From Dyella acidiphila (GTDB lineage: Bacteria; Pseudomonadota; Gammaproteobacteria; Xanthomonadales; Rhodanobacteraceae), in NCBI RefSeq assembly GCF_014863405.1, contig NZ_JACZZA010000001.1:806001-870000 (forward strand): 64,000 nt of DNA. Reading direction: 5' to 3'. A program made the translations under genes and the position numbers. The notes under the pieces were generated by a model. That model was not told the origin of the DNA and did no database searches. It was given only the letters and a program-made list of their open reading frames with translations. Below are positions 54,662 to 63,401 of the stretch, in pieces (the first letter of the stretch is position 1; each line of letters starts with the position of its first letter).

Positions 54662-56131
54662 TCAGCTGCTGCTGCTCTGCTTGCTCAGCGCGGTGAGGTA
54701 GGAGCTGGTGTTGTTCAGCGAGCTCATCAGCGTGCCGAGATTGGTGTACTGCTTCACCAACTGCTGCTGGTAGGTAGCCATGCGCGCATTCAGCGCGGTC
54801 TGCTGGGTACCCAGGTTGGTGATATCCGAATTGAGATTGGTGATCTTGGTCTGCAGGATGCCGGTGCTACTGTTGTAGTTGGTCACCAGGCTGCTCATCT
54901 GGGTGGCGATGCCGTTGCTGCTGGAGAACAGGTTCTGCACCGACGACGGATCGTTGCTCAGCGCCGTGGCCAGCTGGGTGCTGCTGAGCGACAGGCTGCC
55001 GTCGGAATTGCGCGTGATGCCCAGATTGGCCAGCGAGCCGATGCTGTTGCCGGCCACCGAGCTGCTCATCACCTGCGAGAGCTGGCCCTGGATCGCCGCC
55101 AGGGTGGGATCGCCGAGCAGGATGCCGGCTTCCTTGGTGGTGGAGTCGTAGCTGGTGAGCTGGCTGACCGCGGTGTTGTAGGCGTTGTACGCCGTGACGA
55201 AATCGTTGACGGCGGTACTGATCGGCGCGGTGCTTTGCGCCACCGTCAGCGTGGAGCTGCCGGTGGAAGTGAGATTCATGGTGACGCCGGTCAGCGCGCC
55301 GCTGACGTTGTTGGTGGCGCTGTTGACCGAGATACCGTCGACCGTCAGCACCGCATTGGCCGCCTCGTGGTTGCCGGCGGTATTGAGCCCGGTGGCCAGC
55401 GTGCTCAGGCCGCTGCTGCTGCCGCTGTCGGCGCTGATGGTGAAGCCGTTGGCGGTACCGGTCTTGCTGGAGGTGAGCACCAGCTGGTCGCCGTTCACGC
55501 CCGACACCACCGTGGCGCTGACGCCCGGATTGTTGCTGGCGTTGTTGATGCTGGAGGCGACGTCTTCCAGGGTGTCGGTCGAAGACACCGAAATATCCAT
55601 GCTGTTGCTGCCCACGCCGATGGTGAGCGAGCCCGCCCCCACCGCCGCGCCGCTGCTGTAGGCGGTGCTGGTACGCATCTGCGCCTGGGCCAGCTGGGTC
55701 ACCGAGATGTCGTAGGTGCCGGGCGTGGCGTCGGGCAGCGTGGTGGCCGAACCGATGCTGCCGGAAGCGCCGCTGGTGAAAGTGGCGTTATACGTTTGGT
55801 AGGTGCTGCTGGAAGTCAGTTCCGACAGCGCCGATTCGAGGCCGCTGAGCACCGTGCTCAGGCCGGTGAGGCCGGCGATCTCGTTGTTGTCGGAGTTGGT
55901 CTGATTGGTGATCTGCTGCTGCGGGCCGGCTTCGGCCGCATTCACCAGCGCGGTGATGATCGAGCTCACATCCAGGCCCGAGCCCAGGCCGAGCGAACTC
56001 AGGATGCCGGTGCCGGAGATGTTGGATGCACCGGTGACGCCGCTGGCGCTGCTGCTGCCGGTGGCGCTGGAGCCGGTGATCGCGCTGGAGAGCGCGGTAG
56101 AAGTGCTTCCGATGCTGGAGATGCTGCTCAT
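54662..56131 (-). CDS. fliD: FliD, flagellar filament cap protein
   Basis: The product has 489 residues with the FliD N-domain (GLGSGLDVSSIITALVNAAE) and the C-domain (GITRNSDGSLSLSSTQLATA, ARMATYQQQLVKQYTNLGTL). It is very rich in Ser/Thr/Gly/Ala and low in charged residues. GAGG lies upstream of ATG 56131. Confidence 0.96.
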   Translation of the reverse strand: MSSISSIGSTSTALSSAITGSSATGSSSASGVTGASNISGTGILSSLGLGSGLDVSSIITALVNAAEAGPQQQITNQTNSDNNEIAGLTGLSTVLSGLESALSELTSSSTYQTYNATFTSGASGSIGSATTLPDATPGTYDISVTQLAQAQMRTSTAYSSGAAVGAGSLTIGVGSNSMDISVSSTDTLEDVASSINNASNNPGVSATVVSGVNGDQLVLTSSKTGTANGFTISADSGSSSGLSTLATGLNTAGNHEAANAVLTVDGISVNSATNNVSGALTGVTMNLTSTGSSTLTVAQSTAPISTAVNDFVTAYNAYNTAVSQLTSYDSTTKEAGILLGDPTLAAIQGQLSQVMSSSVAGNSIGSLANLGITRNSDGSLSLSSTQLATALSNDPSSVQNLFSSSNGIATQMSSLVTNYNSSTGILQTKITNLNSDITNLGTQQTALNARMATYQQQLVKQYTNLGTLMSSLNNTSSYLTALSKQSSSS

Positions 56132-56155
56132 GTCAGGCCTCGCTTAGTTGCTCTC

Positions 56156-56264
56156 CGGAACGGTGCGGTTTGCGCCGTTCCGCCAAGCTGCCGGCAAAAC
56201 ACACTCTGATGTGCTTTGCCGGCGGCTCGCGTAAGTTTTCTGGCGGCCAAACACGCCGCCAGAA
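56156..56264. repeat. three stacked hairpins between fliC and fliD
   Basis: Hairpin 1 (56156-56182) pairs CGGAACGG with CCGTTCCG. Hairpin 2 (56190-56223) pairs GCCGGCAAAACACA with TGTGCTTTGCCGGC. Hairpin 3 (56238-56264) pairs TTCTGGCGG with CCGCCAGAA. None has a T-run; the fliC terminator follows them. Confidence 0.85.
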
Positions 56265-56273
56265 CCCTTCAAG

Positions 56274-56307
56274 CAAAAACCCGGCCACGGCGTTTTGCCG
56301 TGGCCGG
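56274..56307 (-). terminator. fliC: rho-independent terminator of fliC
   Basis: On the minus strand the perfect eleven-pair stem CCGGCCACGGC/GCCGTGGCCGG with an AAAAC loop is followed by GTTTTTG. It lies ten bases after the fliC stop. Confidence 0.95.
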
Positions 56308-56316
56308 TACTACCTG

Positions 56317-57570
56317 TTACTGCAACAGCTTCAGGATGTTCTGCGGTTCGGAGTTGGCGGTTGCCAGCACCGAGATACCTGCCTGCTGCAACACCTGCGC
56401 CTGGCTCAACTGCGCCGTGGTAGCGGCGAAGTCGGTGTCCTGGATCGAGCTTTGCGACGAAGTCAGGTTGGTCTGCTGCGCACTCAGCGTGGAGATCGCG
56501 GACTGGAAGCGGTTCTGCACGGCACCCAGGTTGCTGGAGAAGGTGCTGACCGTGGTCAGGGCCGCATCGATACGCGAGATCAGCTGGTTGGCATCGTCCA
56601 CCGTCAAAACATCGCCGCCTGCCAGCGAACCGGAGGCTTCGATCACATTGCCCGCCGTGTAAGCCGCACCCGAGGCTGCGAAGCCCGAGGCCGCCGCACC
56701 GATACCGCTGGCGCCGAAGGACAGTGCACCGGAGGTGAGGTTGGCAAAGCCGCCCGAAGCGGCGGAAGCCGCCGACGCACCCGTCACCGAGGCGCCGTTA
56801 ACAGCCAGCTCGCCGGTGGAGTAGATGTTGATGCCGCCGCTGGCGTTCACCGCTGCGCTGACGCCGTTGATGCCGGCCGCGTTGATCGCATCGGCCACGT
56901 CCTGCGCACTGCCGGCGGTGATGCTGCCGGAGAAGGTGTAGCCCTGGCCGTCAGCGCCGGTGATGGACAGACCGCTCAGGCTCATCGTCGCACCGGTGGC
57001 ACCGGAGGCGTTCAGGAACGCGCCGCTGATGTCGCCCGTGGAGATTTCCGAAACCTGGCCCATCTGGCTGGTGGTGACGCCCTGGCCCAGCTGCACGTTG
57101 ATCGACTGGCCGACGTTGGCACCAATCTGGAACGACAGGCTGCTGGTGGAACCGTTCAACACGTTGGTGCCGTTGAACGTGGTCTGGTTGGCGATACGGG
57201 TGATTTCCGACAGGTACTGCTGCACCGAAGTGTTGATGGCGGAGCGGTCGGAAGACTGGTACGTACCGTTGGCCGCCTGCACGGCCAGATCGCGGATCGA
57301 CTGCAGGTTGGAGGTGATCTGGCTCAGCGCCGAACCCGCCGTCTGCGCCAAGTTGATGGCGTCGCTGGCGTTCTGGCTGGCCTGGTTCAGACCGCCGATC
57401 TGGGTCTGGAAGCGCTGCGAGATCGCATAGCCGGCGGCGTTGTCGGCCGCGGTATTGATCTTCAGACCCGAGGACAAGTCTTCGGTCGCCGTGCTCAGCT
57501 TGCTCGACGAAGAAGTCAGGTTGTTCTGGGCTTGCAGCGAGGCGATGTTGGTATTGAGAAAGAGTGACAT
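56317..57570 (-). CDS. fliC: FliC, flagellin
   Basis: The product has 417 residues. The conserved N-terminus (TNIASLQAQNNLTSSSSKLS, KINTAADNAAGYAISQRFQT) and C-terminus (NRFQSAISTLSAQQTNLTSS, SQAQVLQQAGISVLATANSE) flank a variable, Ser/Ala/Gly-rich centre near 180-310. The many serines and threonines there could be O-glycosylated. ATG 57570 has GGAG six bases upstream. A FliA-type promoter lies 78 bases before the start. Confidence 0.98.
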   Translation of the reverse strand: MSLFLNTNIASLQAQNNLTSSSSKLSTATEDLSSGLKINTAADNAAGYAISQRFQTQIGGLNQASQNASDAINLAQTAGSALSQITSNLQSIRDLAVQAANGTYQSSDRSAINTSVQQYLSEITRIANQTTFNGTNVLNGSTSSLSFQIGANVGQSINVQLGQGVTTSQMGQVSEISTGDISGAFLNASGATGATMSLSGLSITGADGQGYTFSGSITAGSAQDVADAINAAGINGVSAAVNASGGINIYSTGELAVNGASVTGASAASAASGGFANLTSGALSFGASGIGAAASGFAASGAAYTAGNVIEASGSLAGGDVLTVDDANQLISRIDAALTTVSTFSSNLGAVQNRFQSAISTLSAQQTNLTSSQSSIQDTDFAATTAQLSQAQVLQQAGISVLATANSEPQNILKLLQ

Positions 57571-57647
57571 GGAAGTCTCCTGGAACCGGTAGTTGGTACT
57601 CATGCCGGCGGGGTCCAGTAACTGCTGTGCCGACCGCCTCGGAGACT

Positions 57648-57674
57648 TTTTCGGCGTGTCAAGGGAATACTTAA
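57648..57674 (-). promoter_or_regulatory. fliC: sigma-28 (FliA) promoter of fliC
   Basis: The minus strand reads TTAAGTAT-N11-GCCGAAAA: six of eight and seven of eight matches with exact spacing. It is 78 bases before the fliC start. Confidence 0.88.
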
Positions 57675-57781
57675 GCGCTTCGATGCAAAAAAATCTCAGC
57701 GGCAGCAAGGAGATGGCGCATAAAAATGTGATGCAGTGTGCCTAAAGGTTTTGCGGCCACTGCCGACGCGATCGCGCTTTT

Positions 57782-57820
57782 CTCCCTCTCCCCTCGGGGA
57801 GAGGGCCGGGGTGAGGGGCC
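57782..57820. repeat. GGGAGAGGG palindrome copy
   Basis: CCCTCTCCCCTCGGGGAGAGGG followed by CCGGGGTGAGGGG, upstream of fliC. Confidence 0.75.
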
Positions 57821-57865
57821 AACCTCGCGTCGTGGCGATGCGATGCGTCGCTTCGATACAGCCCC

Positions 57866-57948
57866 GTAGGTTGGGTTAGCGCAGCGTAACCCGACGATCT
57901 TTCTTCGTAGCCGCATCGTTGGGTTACGCTGCGCTAACCCAACCTACG
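57866..57948. repeat. dispersed repeat, GTTGGGTTACGCTGCGCTAA family, copy 3
   Basis: A complete inverted pair with arms GTAGGTTGGGTTAGCGCAGC and GCTGCGCTAACCCAACCTAC around a 33-base spacer. Confidence 0.93.
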
Positions 57949-57972
57949 CGCTGCCGACACGAGCGCGATCTG

Positions 57973-58083
57973 CTCCCTCCCCTACGTGAAGTAGGGGAGG
58001 GTCGGGGTGGAGTGAAGCCCACACGCTTGCGGCAAGCTCGAACAACCCCACCCCAACCCTCCCCTGCCCCTGCAGGGGAGGGA
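57973..58083. repeat. inverted pair of CCCTCCCC palindromes
   Basis: Near copy of the 41302-41412 element: CCCCTACGTGAAGTAGGGG, then CTTGCGGCAAGCTCG, then CCCTCCCCTGC/GCAGGGGAGGG. Confidence 0.88.
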
Positions 58084-58108
58084 ACGGATTACGCAAGCAT
58101 CGATTGCT

Positions 58109-58124
58109 TGGCACCAAGCTTGCT
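58109..58124 (+). promoter_or_regulatory. sigma-54 promoter of the giant glycosyltransferase
   Basis: The plus strand reads TGGCAC-CAAGC-TTGCT, a perfect -24/-12 match. It lies 91 bases before the start codon and ties the gene to sigma-54 control, most likely through FleQ. Confidence 0.92.
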
Positions 58125-58214
58125 CCATACCCCCGTATCCGGCGCCAGCGCCCGGAAGTGTCGGAATTCCGACGCTCCCGCCGCTCGCCCCTATAGATAA
58201 GGTGAGGAAGACAA

Positions 58215-61200
58215 ATGCGTTGTGTGCTTGCGATCTGCGCGATCTTCAAGGACGAGGCCGCGTATCTGCGCGAATGGGTGGAGTTCCATCAGCTGATGGG
58301 GGTGGAGCGGTTCTACCTCTATAACAACAACAGCTCCGACCGTTACCTCGACGCCCTGCAGATGCATATCGAGTCGGGCGCGGTGGTGCTGCACGAGTGG
58401 CCGCAGCAGCACGCGCAGATGCAGGTGTACGAGCACTGCCTGAAGGCTCACGGCGAGGAAACCGACTGGCTGGCCTTCCTCGACATCGACGAATTCCTGT
58501 TCTCGCCCAAGGCAAAACTGCTGCCGGACGTGCTGGCCGATTACGCCGAGCACCCGGCCGTGGGCGTGAACTGGGTGATGTTCGGCTCCGGTGGCCACCA
58601 GCGCAAACCGCCGGGCGGCGTGCTGGAGAACTTCCTGCGCCGCGGCGACCTGCACGGTGGCCTGCCCTACCCGCACCTGCGCCTGCCCGACGGCAGCTAC
58701 CGCTCGGAGAACGCGCATATCAAGAGCATCGTGCAACCGTCGAAGGTCGCACGCTGCGGCAATCCGCATCACATGATCTATGCCAACGATGCGCGCGCGG
58801 TGGACGAGAACCACCAGCCGATCGAGGCCTCGTTCTCCGACAAGGTGTCGGTGGAACACCTGCGCATCAATCATTACTGGAGCAAGTCCGAAGAAGAGTG
58901 CCAGTACAAGTTCAACAAGGGCCTGGCCGACGGTACCGGCCAGCGCGACTGGAACGAGTTCGTGCTGCACGACAAGATCCTCAACACCACGCATGACGAC
59001 ACCGTGCTGCGCGTGGTGGCCCAGCTGGGTGTACTGCCGCCGCGCTGGCCGCTGGAGACCTTCGAGCGCAATGGCGAAGGCGTATACCACTCGCCGCTGC
59101 GCGAACGTCCCGCACACAAGGCTATCCACGACACCGCCACGCACCTGTTCGAACTGCTGCAGCAAACGCAGGACACCGGCCTGTTCGCAGCCGTACTGGC
59201 GAAGGAGATCCATGGCCGCGCCAGTGCGCTGCAGCTGTCGCCGCGCCGCGCCAACCCCTTGCAAGCACTGGAGATCGCCGCCGACAGCCGCGTGCTGGAA
59301 ATCGGTGGCGGCAGCGCGCTGGCGCAGGCGTGGATCGAGCGCGGCTGCAGCGTGGACGTGATCGAATTCGCCCCACACTGGGCTCGCGTGATCGCCGCGC
59401 GCCTGCGCGAGCAACCGAATGCGCGCGTGTTCCAGGCCAGCCTGCGCGAGCTGGAGTTGCATGCGGACTACGACATCGTCAGCCTGCATTTCAACGACGA
59501 CTACGCCGAAGCGTGGCCGCGCGGCGAAGCCTTGCGCGAGGCGATTACGCTCGCCGTCGCTGCGCTGAAACCCGGCGGCGTATTGCTGCTGGCCACCGGC
59601 AACCGCCTGGCCGACACCGGCAAGCGCAACCTGCTCACGCGCAGCCAGCTTGAGGCAGCGCTGCGCACGGCAGGCTTGAACCAGATCGATACGCAGCTGG
59701 CGTTTCCCGATGCGCAGCTGCCGGAACTGCTGATCGGCGCGCACGCGCTCGATGCCGCGCCGGAACTGCGCGCCGACGAACTGATCGCCCAGCGCGCGCT
59801 GCTGCGCGACGGCGGCAAGGAAGCGGTGCAATGGGAACGCCATCGCGAGGCCCATACGCTGGGACAATATGCACCGGGCCTGTGGCTGCTCGCACGCCGC
59901 GACGGCGTGGCAGCGCCGCTACGCGCGAACCTGCTGGCGCAGACCTATGCCGACAACCGTGTGCCGGCGCTCAACACCGTCACCGACTACGTCAGCGGCA
60001 GCGACGGCATCCAGGTGCTGCCGCGCGCCATGCTGCCGGGCCAGTACTGGAACACCGCCGGCTTCGAACAGGCACTCGCGCCGCATGCCTACGCCGACGG
60101 CCGCTCGCTGCTGGTGGAAGTGCGCAAGACCATCCACGAGCAGCGCACCGACCGCCTGATCAACCTGCTGCGCCGGTGGGGCGCGCTGATCTATGCGCAG
60201 GCCAACGACGAGGACAAGATCCCGGTCGAATGGCTGGATGCGCTGCCGACGCATATCTATCTGGACGAACACGGCGGCATGCATTTCCATGGCGGCGAAT
60301 GGCATGCGCGCCAGCCGATCGAGAAGCAGATTCCGCTGTACGTGGGCCTATGGCAGATCGCTTATGAAAGCGGGCTGGAAAACCTGCTCGGCATCGCCTC
60401 GCCGGTTGAGCGGGTGACCTGGCTGTGCAAGCGCCTGATGATCGACGCGTCCGCCGAATGGATCGGACACGGCCGCACCATCAACGAATCCTTCGCCCGC
60501 GAAATCCACGAGGGCGATTGCTGGAACCGCACCGACCGCCACTTGAAGATTCTGCCGGAGTGGCTGATTCCGCCGCCGCCCTCGGATCTCTACAAACACT
60601 GGCAGGCCCAGCAGCAGCTGGGCGAGGTGGCGATTGCGCAAGCGCTGCAGCGTATCGAGCAACTGGGCACGCCGCCGCGCATCGACGTACTGCTGATCGA
60701 TACGGCCGGCGATGCCGAAGCCGTCGCCATCACTCAGGCCAGCCTGCAGAGCCAGCATTATCCGCATCACCAGCTCAGCGTGATCTCCGGCGACGAGGCA
60801 TGGGTGGCGCGCGTCAACCGCCATCTCGCCACCAGCGAGGCCGACTGGATCCAGCTCGCCTTTGCCGGCGACATGCTGCATCCGGCCGCCTTGCTGCTGC
60901 TGGCCGAGCGCGTCGCCGCGCAGCCGTATCTGCGCGCGGCCTATGCCGACGAAGACATGCATCGCCAGGGCGTGTTCGAGAATCCGATCTTCAAGCCGGA
61001 TTTCAACCTGGACATGCTGCGCAGCTATCCGTATGCGGGCCGCGCCATCGCCTTCGGGCGCGAGCGCTGCCTGGCGCTGGGCGGCTTGAACGAAAGCTAT
61101 GGCGACATGGCTGCGCACGACCTGCTGTTCCGCCTGCTGGAAGTGGACGGCCTGCACACCATCGGCCATATCGGCGAAGTGATGTATCGCGCCGTGCTGC

Positions 61201-63212
61201 CGTACACGCACTGGCTGGCGTCGGAATCGGTGAAGACGCATAGCGCCAGCATCGTTTCCGCCCACCTCGCCCGCATCGGCGTGGCACATGCGATGGAGCC
61301 CGGCGCACTGCCCGGCTTCAATCGCGTGCTGTACCGGCATGCGCAGCAGCCGCTGGTGTCGATCATCGTGCCGACCAAGGACCAGCTGCCGATGCTCAAC
61401 GGGCTGATCGACAGCCTGTTGTCCAAGACCACCTACACCCATTACGAACTGCTGATCGTCGACAACAACACCGAGGAGCCGGCGGCGCTGGCCTATCTGG
61501 ACGGCATCGCCCAGCTCAACAGCAGCCAGGTCCGCGTGCTGCGCTATCCGCATCCGTTCAACTATTCGGCGATCAACAATTTCGCCGCGCGCGAGGCACG
61601 CGGCGAGTATTTGATCCTGCTCAACAACGACACCGCCGTACTGCACGGCGACTGGATCGAGGCGCTGCTCAATCATGCGCAGCGGCCGGAGGTGGGCATC
61701 GTCGGCGCCAAGCTGCATTACCCTGACGGACGCATCCAGCACGGCGGCGTGGTGCTGGGCCTGCGCGGCCCGGCGGACCATCCGTTTATCGGCCAGCCGA
61801 TGGAATCGGATGGCTATATGCATCGCCTGCGCGTGGACCAGAACTACACCGCGGTCACCGCGGCCTGCCTGATGATCCGCAAATCGGTATACGACGAAGT
61901 CGGCGGCCTGGACGAACAGGATTTCAAGGTTTCCTATAACGATGTCGACCTGTGCCTGAAGGTCAATAAGGCCGGCTATCTCACCGTATGGACGCCGTAT
62001 GCACGCCTGATGCACGTGGGCAGTGTCAGCCAGACCAAGGTCGACAAGACCGCGCAGGACGCCAAGACCAAGCGCTTCCAGGGCGAACAGAGCGCGATGT
62101 ATCGCAAGTGGCTAGGCCAGCTCGCGCGCGATCCGGCCTACAGCATCAATCTGAGCATCGACGGCATTGGCTTCGAACTGGATGCGCAGCGCGGCAAGGG
62201 CTGGCAGCCGTTCAGTCAGCCGCTGCTGCCGCGCATGTTCTGCGTGGCCGCCGATGCGCATGGCTGCGGCCATTACCGCATCCTGCAGCCGTTCAATTCC
62301 ATGCAGCGCAGCGGCATGGTGGAAGGCATGATCGCCGGCCTGCATCTTTCGCCGGTGGCGATGGAGCGTTTCCAGCCGACCTCGCTGGTCTTGCAGCGCC
62401 AGATCACCGACACGCAGATCCGCCTGCTGGAGAGCTATCGCGACTTCTCGCGCGCGTTCAAGGTGTTCGAACTGGACGACTTGATCCACCAGATTCCGAT
62501 CAAGAGCCATTTCCACGGGCTGATGCCCAAGGACGTGGTGAAGTCGCTGCGCCGTTCGCTCGCTACGGTGGACCGTTTCGTGGTCTCCACCGAAACGCTG
62601 GCCGAGCAGTTCAAGGGCTTCCATGCCGATATCCGCGTGGTGCACAACCGCCTGCCGACCGACTGGTGGGGCGACCTGCCGGTCAGCCAGCGCCGCGTGG
62701 GCCGCAAGCCGCGCGTGGGCTGGGGTGGCGGCTCCAGCCATCGCGGCGATCTGGAATTGATCGCCGACGTGGTGCGCGACCTGGCCGATGAAGTGGAATG
62801 GGTGTTCTTCGGCATGTGCCCGGACAAACTGCGGCCGTACATTCACGAATTTCACAACGGCGTGCCGATCGAAGAGTATCCGCGCAAGCTGGCTTCGCTG
62901 AACCTGGACCTGGCCCTGGCGCCGCTGGAAAACAACACCTTCAACGAGTGCAAGAGCAATCTGCGCCTGCTCGAATACGGTGCCTGCGGTTTTCCGGTGG
63001 TGTGCACCGACATCGTCTGCTACGACAACGCGCTGCCGGTGACACGGGTGAAGAACCGCTACAAAGAGTGGATCGCGGCGATCCGCATGCATCTGGACGA
63101 CCTGGACGCCACTGCAAAAACAGGCGATGCCCTGCGCGATGCCGTGCAGCGCGACTGGATGCTCACCGACGACAAACTGCTGCAGTGGCGCGACGCGTGG
63201 CTGCCCAACTGA
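58215..63212 (+). CDS. giant multidomain glycosyltransferase (GT92-methyltransferase-GT2-GT2-GT4-like), candidate flagellin glycosylation enzyme
   Basis: The product has 1665 residues and no signal peptide or membrane segment. In order: a GT92-like (DUF23) domain, about 1-260, with MRCVLAICAIFKDEAAYLRE and D90-x-D92 in DIDEFLF; a class I methyltransferase, about 350-510, with VLEIGGGSA at 360-368; an unassigned region, about 590-800; a first GT2-like domain, about 815-1030, with YADED (D912-x-D914) and IFKPDFNLDMLRSYPY; a second GT2 domain, about 1045-1285, with VSIIVPTKDQ and NND at 1137-1139; a GT4-like C-terminus, about 1340-1665, with VGWGGGSSHRGD and CKSNLRLLEYGACGFPVVCT. GAGG lies upstream of ATG 58215. 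Position beside fliC and the sigma-54 site suggest flagellin as substrate; surface polysaccharide is the alternative. Confidence 0.9.
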   Translation: MRCVLAICAIFKDEAAYLREWVEFHQLMGVERFYLYNNNSSDRYLDALQMHIESGAVVLHEWPQQHAQMQVYEHCLKAHGEETDWLAFLDIDEFLFSPKAKLLPDVLADYAEHPAVGVNWVMFGSGGHQRKPPGGVLENFLRRGDLHGGLPYPHLRLPDGSYRSENAHIKSIVQPSKVARCGNPHHMIYANDARAVDENHQPIEASFSDKVSVEHLRINHYWSKSEEECQYKFNKGLADGTGQRDWNEFVLHDKILNTTHDDTVLRVVAQLGVLPPRWPLETFERNGEGVYHSPLRERPAHKAIHDTATHLFELLQQTQDTGLFAAVLAKEIHGRASALQLSPRRANPLQALEIAADSRVLEIGGGSALAQAWIERGCSVDVIEFAPHWARVIAARLREQPNARVFQASLRELELHADYDIVSLHFNDDYAEAWPRGEALREAITLAVAALKPGGVLLLATGNRLADTGKRNLLTRSQLEAALRTAGLNQIDTQLAFPDAQLPELLIGAHALDAAPELRADELIAQRALLRDGGKEAVQWERHREAHTLGQYAPGLWLLARRDGVAAPLRANLLAQTYADNRVPALNTVTDYVSGSDGIQVLPRAMLPGQYWNTAGFEQALAPHAYADGRSLLVEVRKTIHEQRTDRLINLLRRWGALIYAQANDEDKIPVEWLDALPTHIYLDEHGGMHFHGGEWHARQPIEKQIPLYVGLWQIAYESGLENLLGIASPVERVTWLCKRLMIDASAEWIGHGRTINESFAREIHEGDCWNRTDRHLKILPEWLIPPPPSDLYKHWQAQQQLGEVAIAQALQRIEQLGTPPRIDVLLIDTAGDAEAVAITQASLQSQHYPHHQLSVISGDEAWVARVNRHLATSEADWIQLAFAGDMLHPAALLLLAERVAAQPYLRAAYADEDMHRQGVFENPIFKPDFNLDMLRSYPYAGRAIAFGRERCLALGGLNESYGDMAAHDLLFRLLEVDGLHTIGHIGEVMYRAVLPYTHWLASESVKTHSASIVSAHLARIGVAHAMEPGALPGFNRVLYRHAQQPLVSIIVPTKDQLPMLNGLIDSLLSKTTYTHYELLIVDNNTEEPAALAYLDGIAQLNSSQVRVLRYPHPFNYSAINNFAAREARGEYLILLNNDTAVLHGDWIEALLNHAQRPEVGIVGAKLHYPDGRIQHGGVVLGLRGPADHPFIGQPMESDGYMHRLRVDQNYTAVTAACLMIRKSVYDEVGGLDEQDFKVSYNDVDLCLKVNKAGYLTVWTPYARLMHVGSVSQTKVDKTAQDAKTKRFQGEQSAMYRKWLGQLARDPAYSINLSIDGIGFELDAQRGKGWQPFSQPLLPRMFCVAADAHGCGHYRILQPFNSMQRSGMVEGMIAGLHLSPVAMERFQPTSLVLQRQITDTQIRLLESYRDFSRAFKVFELDDLIHQIPIKSHFHGLMPKDVVKSLRRSLATVDRFVVSTETLAEQFKGFHADIRVVHNRLPTDWWGDLPVSQRRVGRKPRVGWGGGSSHRGDLELIADVVRDLADEVEWVFFGMCPDKLRPYIHEFHNGVPIEEYPRKLASLNLDLALAPLENNTFNECKSNLRLLEYGACGFPVVCTDIVCYDNALPVTRVKNRYKEWIAAIRMHLDDLDATAKTGDALRDAVQRDWMLTDDKLLQWRDAWLPN

Positions 63213-63277
63213 GCCGTTGAGCGGGCGTTGCGGCAGCCCGAAATCCAAGCACGAAACCACGTCAATGAAATGTGAAG

Positions 63278-63300
63278 GCGAGCCGCTATTGGCGGCTCGC
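63278..63300 (+). terminator. hairpin after the glycosyltransferase gene
   Basis: A perfect nine-pair stem GCGAGCCGC/GCGGCTCGC with loop TATTG lies 65 bases after the stop. It has no immediate T-run, so termination strength is uncertain. Confidence 0.55.
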
Positions 63301-63401
63301 TGAACATTTTCACATCCGTGAAAAATGCTGCTCTTTTAACCACATTTCCCCTGTTACATTTCTGCTTCCGGTAGGCCGCTACCATTCATTAGGGGAAACC
63401 C

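Larger units (their letters stand above)
57571..58214. other. divergent regulatory region between fliC and the giant glycosyltransferase
   Basis: These 644 bases hold the fliC sigma-28 promoter (57648-57674), three repeat elements, and the sigma-54 promoter of the glycosyltransferase (58109-58124). No gene is supported in it. Confidence 0.8.

Noticed and set aside
56272-56287. Possible sigma-54 site for fliD, TGGCCG-GGTTT-TTGCT on the minus strand.
   Set aside because: It lies inside the fliC terminator, whose stem and T-run fully explain the sequence, and the -24 box is weak. Kept only as a remote possibility.
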